From an uncultured Collinsella sp. (GTDB lineage Bacteria; Actinomycetota; Coriobacteriia; Coriobacteriales; Coriobacteriaceae): a stretch of DNA of 12,002 nucleotides. A program made the position numbers and the translations under genes. A model generated the notes under the pieces. It had not been told where the DNA came from. It saw only the letters and a list, made by a program, of their open reading frames with translations, and made no database searches. The stretch is taken from assembly GCA_902491135.1 (NCBI GenBank), contig CABUGR010000012.1, forward strand, positions 1 to 12,002, read 5' to 3'. Numbering within the stretch: the stretch's first letter is position 1; every line of letters begins with the position of its first letter. Shown piece by piece: positions 7,095 through 12,002 of the stretch.

Positions 7095-7832
7095 ATGGCT
7101 AAGGCAAAGAACACCGATAAGCTCGTTGTACAGAATGCCGCCAAGACCCTTCTGGCCAACATCCGCTTTGCGAGTGTGGACGACCCCATTCGCACCATCA
7201 CCGTTACCTCCTCGATTCCCAACGAGGGCAAGTCTACGGTTTCCATTAACCTTGCTCAGGCAATCGCCACGAGCGGCAAGTCCGTGCTTCTGGTCGAGGC
7301 CGATATGCGCCGCAGGTCCCTTTCCGATATGCTCGGCGTTCGTTCGCGCGGCGGACTCTATGCGGTCCTTTCCGAGCAGATCTCCATTGACCAGGCAATT
7401 GTCGAGACGGGTCAGAAGAACTTCTACTTCCTCGATGCCGAGCCGCATATTCCCAATCCTGCCGACATCATCGTCTCTCACCGCTTTGCCAAGCTGGTAA
7501 AGGCACTGTCCGCCAAGTTCCAGTACGTCATCTTTGATGCTCCCCCGGTCGGCACCTTCATCGATGCTGCCGAGATCGCAAGTCTGACCGACGGTGCGCT
7601 TTTTGTCGTGCGTGAGGATTTCACCAAGCGCGAGGAGGCGCTCAACGCCATCGGTCAGCTTAAGAAGTCCGAGAAGGTCAAGCTCATCGGTACCGTTATG
7701 AACTACTGCGAGACCGAGACCAGCGAGTACTACTACTCCTACTACACCAGGGACGGTAAGAAGGTGAAGAAGGGCTCCGACGATCAGGGGACTTCCAAAA
7801 AGGGCATCTTCACCAACCGAGCAAACGTTTAG
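7095..7832 (+). CDS. BY-type bacterial tyrosine kinase (CpsD/CapB-like)
   Basis: This is a cytoplasmic P-loop tyrosine kinase of 245 residues that autophosphorylates and controls surface-polysaccharide export with its membrane adaptor. Visible motifs are Walker A IPNEGKST (41-48), Walker A' LLVEADMRR (65-73), Walker B VIFDAPP (145-151), and a C-terminal tyrosine cluster EYYYSYY with five tyrosines (residues 212-217), the usual autophosphorylation site. Two departures from the standard pattern stand out. The first aspartate of Walker A' is a glutamate (E68). The N-terminal ExxRxxR oligomerisation motif is degenerate, with N14, K17 and L20 at the expected places. The tail after the cluster is lysine-rich. 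The gene starts two bases after the adaptor stop, with AAAGGTGG (7078-7085) as ribosome site. A MinD-like ATPase is ruled out by the tyrosine cluster and neighbours. Confidence 0.92.
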   Translation: MAKAKNTDKLVVQNAAKTLLANIRFASVDDPIRTITVTSSIPNEGKSTVSINLAQAIATSGKSVLLVEADMRRRSLSDMLGVRSRGGLYAVLSEQISIDQAIVETGQKNFYFLDAEPHIPNPADIIVSHRFAKLVKALSAKFQYVIFDAPPVGTFIDAAEIASLTDGALFVVREDFTKREEALNAIGQLKKSEKVKLIGTVMNYCETETSEYYYSYYTRDGKKVKKGSDDQGTSKKGIFTNRANV

Positions 7833-7849
7833 TTGATTAAGGCTGACCT

Positions 7850-8494
7850 ATGCGTGACATTCATTGCCATATCTTGCCGGGTGTAGACGACGGCGCCGCC
7901 GATCTCGATGAGAGCTTGGCGATGCTCGAGGCTGCCAAGCGGGCCGGTGTAACCAGAATCGTTTGCACTCCTCGTGATCCCTATTTTGATTACGACAAGA
8001 TGTGGGATGCCTTTGAGCTGCTGCGTGATAACGCTGACGGTTTTCCGCTCCAGATGGGCTTCGAGGTCAACCATCGAAAGCTCGTTGAGCTTGGTATCGA
8101 TGCCGCGGAGCACTTGCATTTCGATGGGACCAACGAGTTTCTGCTCGAACTTTCGACGCATGCCGATGCGTATGCGTTTAGAGAGTACGAGAACACGATT
8201 TACGATTTGCAGTGCCGTGGCTACCAGGTGATCATCGCTCATCCTGAGCGCTATCGTGCGGTTCAAAAGGATGTAAGCGTGGCGGAGCGCCTGGTCGATA
8301 TGGGCTGCAAGCTGCAGGCTTCGGCGGACTTTATTGCCGGCGGTCGCTTTGGTCGCGAGAAAAAGCCGGCACAGCGCCTGTTCGATCAGAACCTGTACAG
8401 CTTCATCGCGAGCGATGCCCATAACGTGGGTCATTACGATTGCCTGGCGAAGGCTCGCGCGAAGTTTAGTGTGCGCGGAGCTCATTTTCGCTAA
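7850..8494 (+). CDS. PHP-family protein tyrosine phosphatase (CpsB/YwqE-like)
   Basis: This is a metal-dependent phosphatase of 214 residues that dephosphorylates the tyrosine cluster of the partner kinase. PHP-domain metal ligands expected for CpsB are visible: H5 and H7 in DIHCHILPGVDDG, E72 (GFEVNH), E100 (LLELS), H131 (IIAHPERY), and D189/H191 (IASDAHN). The ligand histidine normally found near residue 42, in a T-[PS]-H type motif, is absent. The sequence reads CTPRDPYF (39-46), so either an arginine replaces it or one or two residues are missing here. The protein is somewhat shorter than the usual 240-255 residues, ending about 23 residues after the ASDAHN motif. The start at 7850 has AAGG at 7839-7842, a modest ribosome site. 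It lies 17 bases after the kinase stop, in the same operon. Confidence 0.9.
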   Translation: MRDIHCHILPGVDDGAADLDESLAMLEAAKRAGVTRIVCTPRDPYFDYDKMWDAFELLRDNADGFPLQMGFEVNHRKLVELGIDAAEHLHFDGTNEFLLELSTHADAYAFREYENTIYDLQCRGYQVIIAHPERYRAVQKDVSVAERLVDMGCKLQASADFIAGGRFGREKKPAQRLFDQNLYSFIASDAHNVGHYDCLAKARAKFSVRGAHFR

Positions 8495-8533
8495 TATCTG
8501 TCCCTAACGTTCGCATTGAATGAAAGGGCAGCC

Positions 8534-9034
8534 ATGGATATCCAACTTAAGACGGGATGCTTTGATGACGCGGCGTTGGTGCGCCGCGTCGTTTTTATGG
8601 ACGAGCAGGGCTACGAGAATGAGTTCGACGCTATCGACGAGGACCAGAACTGCATTCATGTGACGCTCTATGTAGACGGCGAGCTTGCCGGTTGCTCGCG
8701 CGTGTTTCCCGAGGAACTGGAGCGCGCGGCAGATGCAGAGGCTCCGGTTTCGCCGGCGTGCGACTTGGACGAAGGCGTTGCGGCGGGGGAGACCTATATT
8801 ATGGGGCGCGTCGCCGTGCTGCCGGCTATGCGTCGTCGCGGACTGGCGAGTGCGATCGTCGAGGCCAGTGCTTCGTGTGCACGCGATGCCGGCGCTAAGC
8901 TTATTAAGCTGCATGCGCAGGAATACGTGTTGCCGCTCTATGCAAAGGCGGGCTACACGCAAATTGCCCCGGTAGATTACGAAGACGAGGGCCAGCCCCA
9001 TGCCTGGATGGCCAAGCGCGTAGATGGCAGATAG
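8534..9034 (+). CDS. GNAT-family N-acetyltransferase, ElaA/YjcF-like
   Basis: This is an acetyl-CoA-dependent N-acetyltransferase of 166 residues, cytoplasmic, with unknown substrate. The N-terminal VVFMDEQGYENEFDAID (19-35) resembles the VFVxEQ-NEFD signature of the ElaA/YjcF branch. The acetyl-CoA binding loop is seen as VAVLPAMRRRGLASAIV (93-109). The C-terminal segment LHAQEYVLPLYAKAGY (126-141) is the typical GNAT ending. The ATG at 8534 has GAAAGGG at 8522-8528 five bases upstream and is preferred to an in-frame TTG at 8516, which would overlap that site. It follows the phosphatase by 39 bases with no visible terminator, so it may be read through from the polysaccharide operon. A functional link is not evident. 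Confidence 0.9.
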   Translation: MDIQLKTGCFDDAALVRRVVFMDEQGYENEFDAIDEDQNCIHVTLYVDGELAGCSRVFPEELERAADAEAPVSPACDLDEGVAAGETYIMGRVAVLPAMRRRGLASAIVEASASCARDAGAKLIKLHAQEYVLPLYAKAGYTQIAPVDYEDEGQPHAWMAKRVDGR

Positions 9035-9072
9035 GGACGTTCCTTTTCTGCCGGCAGTTGGGGACGCTCCTT
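9034..9072. repeat. Direct repeat GGGACG(T/C)TCCTT, short intergenic element
   Basis: GGGACGTTCCTT at 9034-9045 recurs with one change as GGGACGCTCCTT at 9061-9072, 27 bases apart. A 10-bp palindrome, CTGCCGGCAG (9048-9057), lies between them. The first copy overlaps the stop codon of the acetyltransferase gene. The core GGGGACGTT reappears in the large inverted repeat at 11493-11556, so this is probably a degraded member of a dispersed family. Confidence 0.6.
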
Positions 9073-9121
9073 GGCAATTGGCGCATCGGAGCGCTTAGAC
9101 ATACAGTTTTTCGATTCCGTA

Positions 9122-9150
9122 TGTATATATGCGCGCTAATGGGTTATAAA
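9122..9150 (+). promoter_or_regulatory. Candidate htpG promoter
   Basis: TATAAA at 9145-9150, within the A/T-rich TTATAAAAT, is a strong -10 candidate. A weak TGTATA at 9122-9127 lies 17 bases upstream. An imperfectly placed inverted repeat, ACATAC/GTATGT (9099-9104 and 9119-9124), touches the -35 region and could bind a repressor. No CIRCE or HAIR heat-shock operator was found here. Confidence 0.42.
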
Positions 9151-9181
9151 ATCTAAGTCTGAACATAGCAGGTCTGCGATT

Positions 9182-9206
9182 CGGCTCGGGCGACCGGGCC
9201 GTTTTT
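9182..9206 (+). terminator. Terminator-like hairpin in the apparent htpG leader
   Basis: An 8-bp stem (CGGCTCGG at 9182-9189 with CCGGGCCG at 9194-9201, one G-T pair) closes a GCGA tetraloop of GNRA type. TTTTT follows directly at 9202-9206. It lies 30 bases before the htpG start. If transcription starts near 9157, the hairpin is inside the htpG leader. Otherwise it would end read-through from the upstream operon. Confidence 0.6.
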
Positions 9207-9236
9207 GCGGACGGGGGTAGCGCGAAAGGACTGCAC

Positions 9237-11261
9237 ATGCGTCAATTTAAGACCGAGAGCAAAAAACTGCTCGACCTCATGATCAACTCCATCTACACCA
9301 ATAAGGAAATCTTCCTGCGCGAGCTTATCTCTAACGCGAGCGACGCCGTCGACAAGCTCAACTTTAAGAGCCTGCAGGATCCGAGCGTCAAGATCGACCA
9401 GGGCGACCTGGCTATTCGCGTTTCCTTTGATAAAGACGCCCGCACCATTACCATCTCGGATAACGGCATTGGCATGACCGCCGAGGAGCTCGAGCGCAAT
9501 CTGGGCACCATCGCCCATTCCGGCTCCGAGGAGTTTAAGACCGAGAACGCCGAGCAGCAGGGTTCGGATGTCGACATCATCGGCCAGTTTGGCGTGGGCT
9601 TCTACTCGGCTTTTATGGTCGCCAGCCATGTGAAGGTCGTCAGCCGCGCCTACGGCGAGGATGTCGCCCATGTGTGGGAATCCGACGGTCTTGAGGGCTA
9701 CACCATCGAGGACGGCGAGCGCGCCGAGCACGGTACCGATGTCATCCTGACGCTGCGCGAGAACGAGAAGCTCGATGCCGACGGCGAGGCCGAGACCTAC
9801 GATCGCTTCCTGACCGAGTGGGGTCTCAAGAGCCTGATTCAGCAGTACAGTAACTATGTGCGTTACCCGATCCAGATGATGGTGTCCAAGAGCCGCCAGA
9901 AACCCAAGCCCGAGGACGCCGGCGACGATTACAAGCCCGAGTACGAGGACTACCAGGAGCTCGAGACCGTCAATTCCATGACACCGATCTGGAAGAAGCA
10001 CAGCTCCGATGTCGAGCAGAAGGACTACGACGAGTTCTACAAGTCCACGTTCCACGACTTTGACGATCCTGCGCGCACCATCAGCTTCCATGCCGAGGGC
10101 ACGCTCGAGTACGATGCCCTGCTGTTTGTGCCGGGCCGCGCGCCGTTCGATCTGTACAGCAAGGATTACGAGAAGGGTCTGGCACTCTACAGCTCCAACG
10201 TTCTGATTATGGAGAAGTGCGGCGACCTGCTGCCCGACTACTACAACTTTGTCCGCGGCGTCGTGGATTCCGCCGATGTGTCGCTCAACATCTCGCGTGA
10301 GACGCTGCAGCAGAACCGTCAGCTCAAGGCCATCGCCAAGCGTGTGGAAAAGAAGATCACCGCCGACCTTGAGGATATGCGTGACAACGACCGCGAGGCC
10401 TACGAGAAGTTCTTTGAGAACTTTGGCCGCGGTCTTAAGTACGGCATCTACTCGAGCTATGGCATGAAGGCCGATGAGCTCGCCGATCTGTTGCTGTTCT
10501 GGTCTGCCAAGGAACAGAAGATGATTACCCTGGCCGAGTATGCCAAGGGCATGCCCGAGGATCAGAAGGCCATCTACTACGCCGCCGGCGACTCGCGTGA
10601 GCGCTTGGCCAAGATGCCCGTGGTAAAGGGCGTGCTCGACCGCGGCTATGACGTGCTGCTGCTGACGCAGGACGTGGATGAGTTCACCTTCCAGGCTATG
10701 CGTGAGTACGTTGCCGCCGATATGCCCAAGATCTACGAGGACGATGCCGCCCGCGAGGCTGCCGAAAAGGCCGTGGCCGATGGTGCCGAGCCCGAGGTTG
10801 AGGATCGTCACCTGGAGCTCAAGAACGTCGCAACCGGTGATCTTGACCTGGCGACCGAGGACGAGAAAAAGGAGGCCGAGGACGCCACCAAGGAGAACGA
10901 GGACCTCTTTAACGCCATGAAGGAGGCACTCGGCGACAAGGTCGAGAAGGTTGCCGTCTCTGCGCGCCTGACCGATGCTCCCGCGTGCATCACCACCGAG
11001 GGCCCGCTTTCGCTCGAGATGGAGAAGGTGCTCCAGAAGGGTCCCGAGGGCGCGCCCGACGGTATGCCCAAGAGCCAGCGCGTGCTCGAGCTCAACGCCA
11101 AGCACCCGGTCTTTTCCAAGCTCGTCGCCGCTCAGAAGGCGGGCGACGCCGACAAGATCAAGCAGTACTCCGGTTTGCTCTATGACCAGGCCCTGCTGGT
11201 CGAGGGCATTCTGCCCGAGGACCCCGTTGCCTTCGCAGCAGCTGTTTGCAACTTGATGTAG
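9237..11261 (+). CDS. htpG: Chaperone protein HtpG (Hsp90 family)
   Basis: This is a bacterial Hsp90, a cytosolic homodimeric ATP-dependent chaperone. At 674 residues it is longer than E. coli HtpG (624 residues). The N-terminal GHKL ATPase domain shows N33 in ELISNASDAVDKL, DNGIGMT (75-81) and GQFGVGFYSAF (116-126). The middle domain carries NISRETLQQNR (351-361), which includes the conserved segment contacting ATP. The C-terminal dimerisation domain is intact to about residue 674. The extra length appears to lie mainly in an acidic, charged linker of about residues 500-560, before the C-terminal domain. The ATG at 9237 has AAAGGA at 9225-9230, six bases away. It is a single-gene unit, with a terminator-like hairpin in its leader and a run of hairpins after its stop. 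Confidence 0.97.
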   Translation: MRQFKTESKKLLDLMINSIYTNKEIFLRELISNASDAVDKLNFKSLQDPSVKIDQGDLAIRVSFDKDARTITISDNGIGMTAEELERNLGTIAHSGSEEFKTENAEQQGSDVDIIGQFGVGFYSAFMVASHVKVVSRAYGEDVAHVWESDGLEGYTIEDGERAEHGTDVILTLRENEKLDADGEAETYDRFLTEWGLKSLIQQYSNYVRYPIQMMVSKSRQKPKPEDAGDDYKPEYEDYQELETVNSMTPIWKKHSSDVEQKDYDEFYKSTFHDFDDPARTISFHAEGTLEYDALLFVPGRAPFDLYSKDYEKGLALYSSNVLIMEKCGDLLPDYYNFVRGVVDSADVSLNISRETLQQNRQLKAIAKRVEKKITADLEDMRDNDREAYEKFFENFGRGLKYGIYSSYGMKADELADLLLFWSAKEQKMITLAEYAKGMPEDQKAIYYAAGDSRERLAKMPVVKGVLDRGYDVLLLTQDVDEFTFQAMREYVAADMPKIYEDDAAREAAEKAVADGAEPEVEDRHLELKNVATGDLDLATEDEKKEAEDATKENEDLFNAMKEALGDKVEKVAVSARLTDAPACITTEGPLSLEMEKVLQKGPEGAPDGMPKSQRVLELNAKHPVFSKLVAAQKAGDADKIKQYSGLLYDQALLVEGILPEDPVAFAAAVCNLM

Positions 11262-11269
11262 TTAGGTAT

Positions 11270-11354
11270 TTACGCGGTTTTACCAAACCGCGTAACGGCT
11301 CGACGCTGCCCTCAGTTCCGCCGTTCTAACGAACGGCGGACCAGTCGACGCTGC
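11270..11354. repeat. Two modular hairpins, each followed by TCGACGCTGC
   Basis: Hairpin 1 (11270-11295) has a perfect 11-bp stem, TTACGCGGTTT/AAACCGCGTAA, with loop TACC. Hairpin 2 (11317-11340) has a perfect 10-bp stem, TCCGCCGTTC/GAACGGCGGA, with loop TAAC. Four bases after each hairpin comes the identical motif TCGACGCTGC (11300-11309 and 11345-11354). The stem sequences differ but the architecture is kept. Neither has a T-tract, so simple intrinsic termination is unlikely to be the only role. Confidence 0.75.
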
Positions 11355-11454
11355 GCGGGCGCCAGAGCGACAACTTGTCATTCAAAGAGGACGGCATGAC
11401 CAGAAGGTCTATGCCGTCCTCTTTTCATGCCAATTTGTTCGCTCTGGCGCCCGC
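11355..11454. repeat. 100-base nested palindrome
   Basis: The outer arms, 11355-11370 and 11439-11454, are 16-bp perfect complements (GCGGGCGCCAGAGCGA and its reverse complement). The pairing continues past one bulged T by CAA/TTG. The interior holds a second strong hairpin (11384-11424). The palindrome begins on the base right after the second TCGACGCTGC motif. It could be a small non-autonomous element or a structured RNA. No protein start with a ribosome site was found in it. Confidence 0.75.
11384..11425. terminator. Probable (bidirectional) terminator for htpG
   Basis: A 14-bp stem (AAAGAGGACGGCAT at 11384-11397 with ATGCCGTCCTCTTT at 11111 bases plus 300, that is 11411-11424) is extended by GACC/GGTC across one bulged T, with loop AGAA. 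The descending arm ends in TTTT (11422-11425). The ascending arm begins AAA, giving a T-tract on the other strand as well. It is the best intrinsic terminator downstream of htpG, about 125 bases after the stop, and is nested inside the larger palindrome. Confidence 0.65.
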
Positions 11455-11492
11455 TCGCTGGCATTGCCAAAACATCGACGTTGCCGTGGTCC

Positions 11493-11556
11493 TAAGTAGT
11501 CATTGGGGACGTTTTTGTTTGACTAGTCGTTTAAGAACGTCCCCGATGACTATTTG
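11493..11556. repeat. REP-like long inverted repeat with GGGGACGTT core
   Basis: Left arm 11497-11513 (TAGTCATTGGGGACGTT) pairs with right arm 11536-11552 (AACGTCCCCGATGACTA) with a single T-G wobble. Pairing continues outward and inward with further A-T and G-T pairs to about 24 bp. The loop contains GACTAGTC (11521-11528), itself a perfect palindrome. The core GGGACGTT is shared with the direct repeats near 9034-9072. This looks like a dispersed extragenic palindrome. No transposase gene is in the window. Confidence 0.7.
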
Positions 11557-11665
11557 AATTGCTAATTTGTGCGGGTTGTGGTTTTGTGACCTGCTGAAAT
11601 TAAGGATACTGTACATCTGTACGTTAACTCATCTTCGTAGTATATTGCTACCCGCAAAACTCAAC
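11557..11665. other. A/T-rich spacer, nothing recognised
   Basis: This is the part of the gene-free stretch between the REP-like repeat and the promoter region of the last gene. It is A/T-richer than its surroundings and has only small symmetries, such as GTAG...CTAC around 11637-11651. No gene with a convincing ribosome site, RNA gene or repeat was seen. Confidence 0.4.
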
Positions 11666-11706
11666 ACCATTGTGCTTTGAGACGTTAAAGCGCCTACTAC
11701 AATGGT
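11666..11706 (+). promoter_or_regulatory. Candidate promoter with overlapping inverted repeat, upstream of the YhgE-like gene
   Basis: TTGAGA (11677-11682) and TACAAT (11698-11703) form a possible promoter with a short 15-base spacer. An 8-bp perfect inverted repeat, ACCATTGT (11666-11673) and ACAATGGT (11699-11706), flanks the -35 and covers the -10. A shorter repeat, GCTTT/AAAGC (11674-11678 and 11687-11691), is nested inside. The arrangement suggests an operator, which is an inference. Confidence 0.4.
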
Positions 11707-11752
11707 TGTCGATAGTACGATTCGATTTAACGACAGGATGGATGGTCCAAGC

Positions 11753-12002
11753 GTGAGTCTCGGCAGCAAACTATCCAATGCAAAGGTGTCCTTTGCGATA
11801 TTTAAGCGCGACATTAAGCGACTGCTTGTGAACCCCGTCGCCCTGGTGGTTACCCTAGGCGTGTGCGTTATTCCCTCGCTGTATGCCTGGTATAACATCG
11901 TGGCAAACTGGGATCCGTATGGAAACACCCAAGGCATCAAGATTGCTATCGCCAACAACGATCGAGGCACCCAAAACGACTTGGTGGGTGAGCTCAACGC
12001 TG
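11753..12002 (+). CDS. YhgE/Pip N-terminal domain membrane protein (partial, continues past window)
   Basis: This is the N-terminal 83 residues of a large membrane protein of the YhgE/Pip (phage infection protein) family, related to ABC-2 type transport proteins. After a basic cytoplasmic start (IFKRDIKRLLVNP, 16-28) comes a transmembrane helix at about 29-48 containing the hallmark IPSLYAWYNI. The family-typical ANWDPYGNTQGIKIAIANND (51-70) opens the outer domain. The GTG at 11753 was chosen, with a modest GATGG at 11741-11745. An in-frame ATG at 11738 is nearly as likely and would add five residues, but it lacks a well-spaced ribosome site. The frame is open to the window end. Function in this organism is unknown. 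Relatives include Pip, a phage receptor in lactococci, and proteins linked to type VII secretion. Confidence 0.87.
   Translation, partial: MSLGSKLSNAKVSFAIFKRDIKRLLVNPVALVVTLGVCVIPSLYAWYNIVANWDPYGNTQGIKIAIANNDRGTQNDLVGELNA

Noticed and set aside
9035..9236. CIRCE (TTAGCACTC-N9-GAGTGCTAA) or HAIR operator before htpG
   Set aside because: No such inverted repeat is present. Only a 6-bp ACATAC/GTATGT pair with a 14-base gap was found.
9153..11105. A 650-codon open frame on the minus strand opposite htpG
   Set aside because: It is fully antisense to htpG, which has all Hsp90 motifs. The Leu/Val/Gly-rich product reflects reverse-strand codon bias, not a protein family.
11375..11557. Small open frame of 60 codons inside the palindrome region
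   Set aside because: It lacks an ATG with a ribosome site, runs through both arms of hairpins, and shows no protein-like sequence.
11629..11997. Minus-strand frame of 122 codons at the right end
   Set aside because: It overlaps the clear YhgE/Pip start on the plus strand, including the IPSLYAWYNI hallmark.

Overview
The window looks like a piece of chromosome from a high-GC, Gram-positive-type anaerobe, most likely a Collinsella-like member of the Coriobacteriia. That placement is an inference from G+C-rich third codon positions, the gene families present, and copies of a GGGGACGTT-type intergenic element that I associate with this group. No database was searched. No tRNA, rRNA, CRISPR array, insertion sequence or phage gene was found.

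Layout. (1) Positions 1-888, minus strand: the N-terminal and catalytic part of a secreted D-alanyl-D-alanine carboxypeptidase, running off the left edge. (2) 1086-3040, plus strand, divergent from it: a response regulator and histidine kinase that closely resemble VanR/VanS, with no vancomycin-resistance ligase or dehydrogenase genes nearby. (3) 3144-4019: a lone phosphate-import ATPase gene, pstB. (4) 4084-6240: a second OmpR-type regulator and kinase pair of PhoB/PhoR type, closed by a hairpin terminator. (5) 6436-8494: a compact polysaccharide phosphoregulation module consisting of a Wzz/CpsC-like membrane adaptor, a BY-type tyrosine kinase with a C-terminal tyrosine cluster, and a PHP-type tyrosine phosphatase. 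It is followed by a GNAT acetyltransferase (8534-9034). No glycosyltransferases, flippase or polymerase are in the window. (6) 9237-11261: the chaperone gene htpG. (7) 11262-11752: a gene-free stretch of about 490 bases packed with inverted repeats. (8) 11753 to the right edge: the start of a YhgE/Pip membrane protein.

Most of the window concerns sensing and maintenance of the cell envelope: peptidoglycan trimming, two membrane-sensor systems, phosphate supply and control of surface polysaccharide. Placing pstB directly before a PhoB/PhoR-type pair suggests phosphate control. Placing a VanRS-like pair back to back with a D,D-carboxypeptidase suggests cell-wall control.

The items most worth a second look are the hairpin array after htpG (two modular hairpins, each followed four bases later by the same TCGACGCTGC motif, then a 100-base nested palindrome), the missing metal-binding histidine in the PHP phosphatase, the degenerate motifs in its partner kinase, a terminator-like hairpin in the apparent htpG leader, and the VanRS-like pair without van genes.
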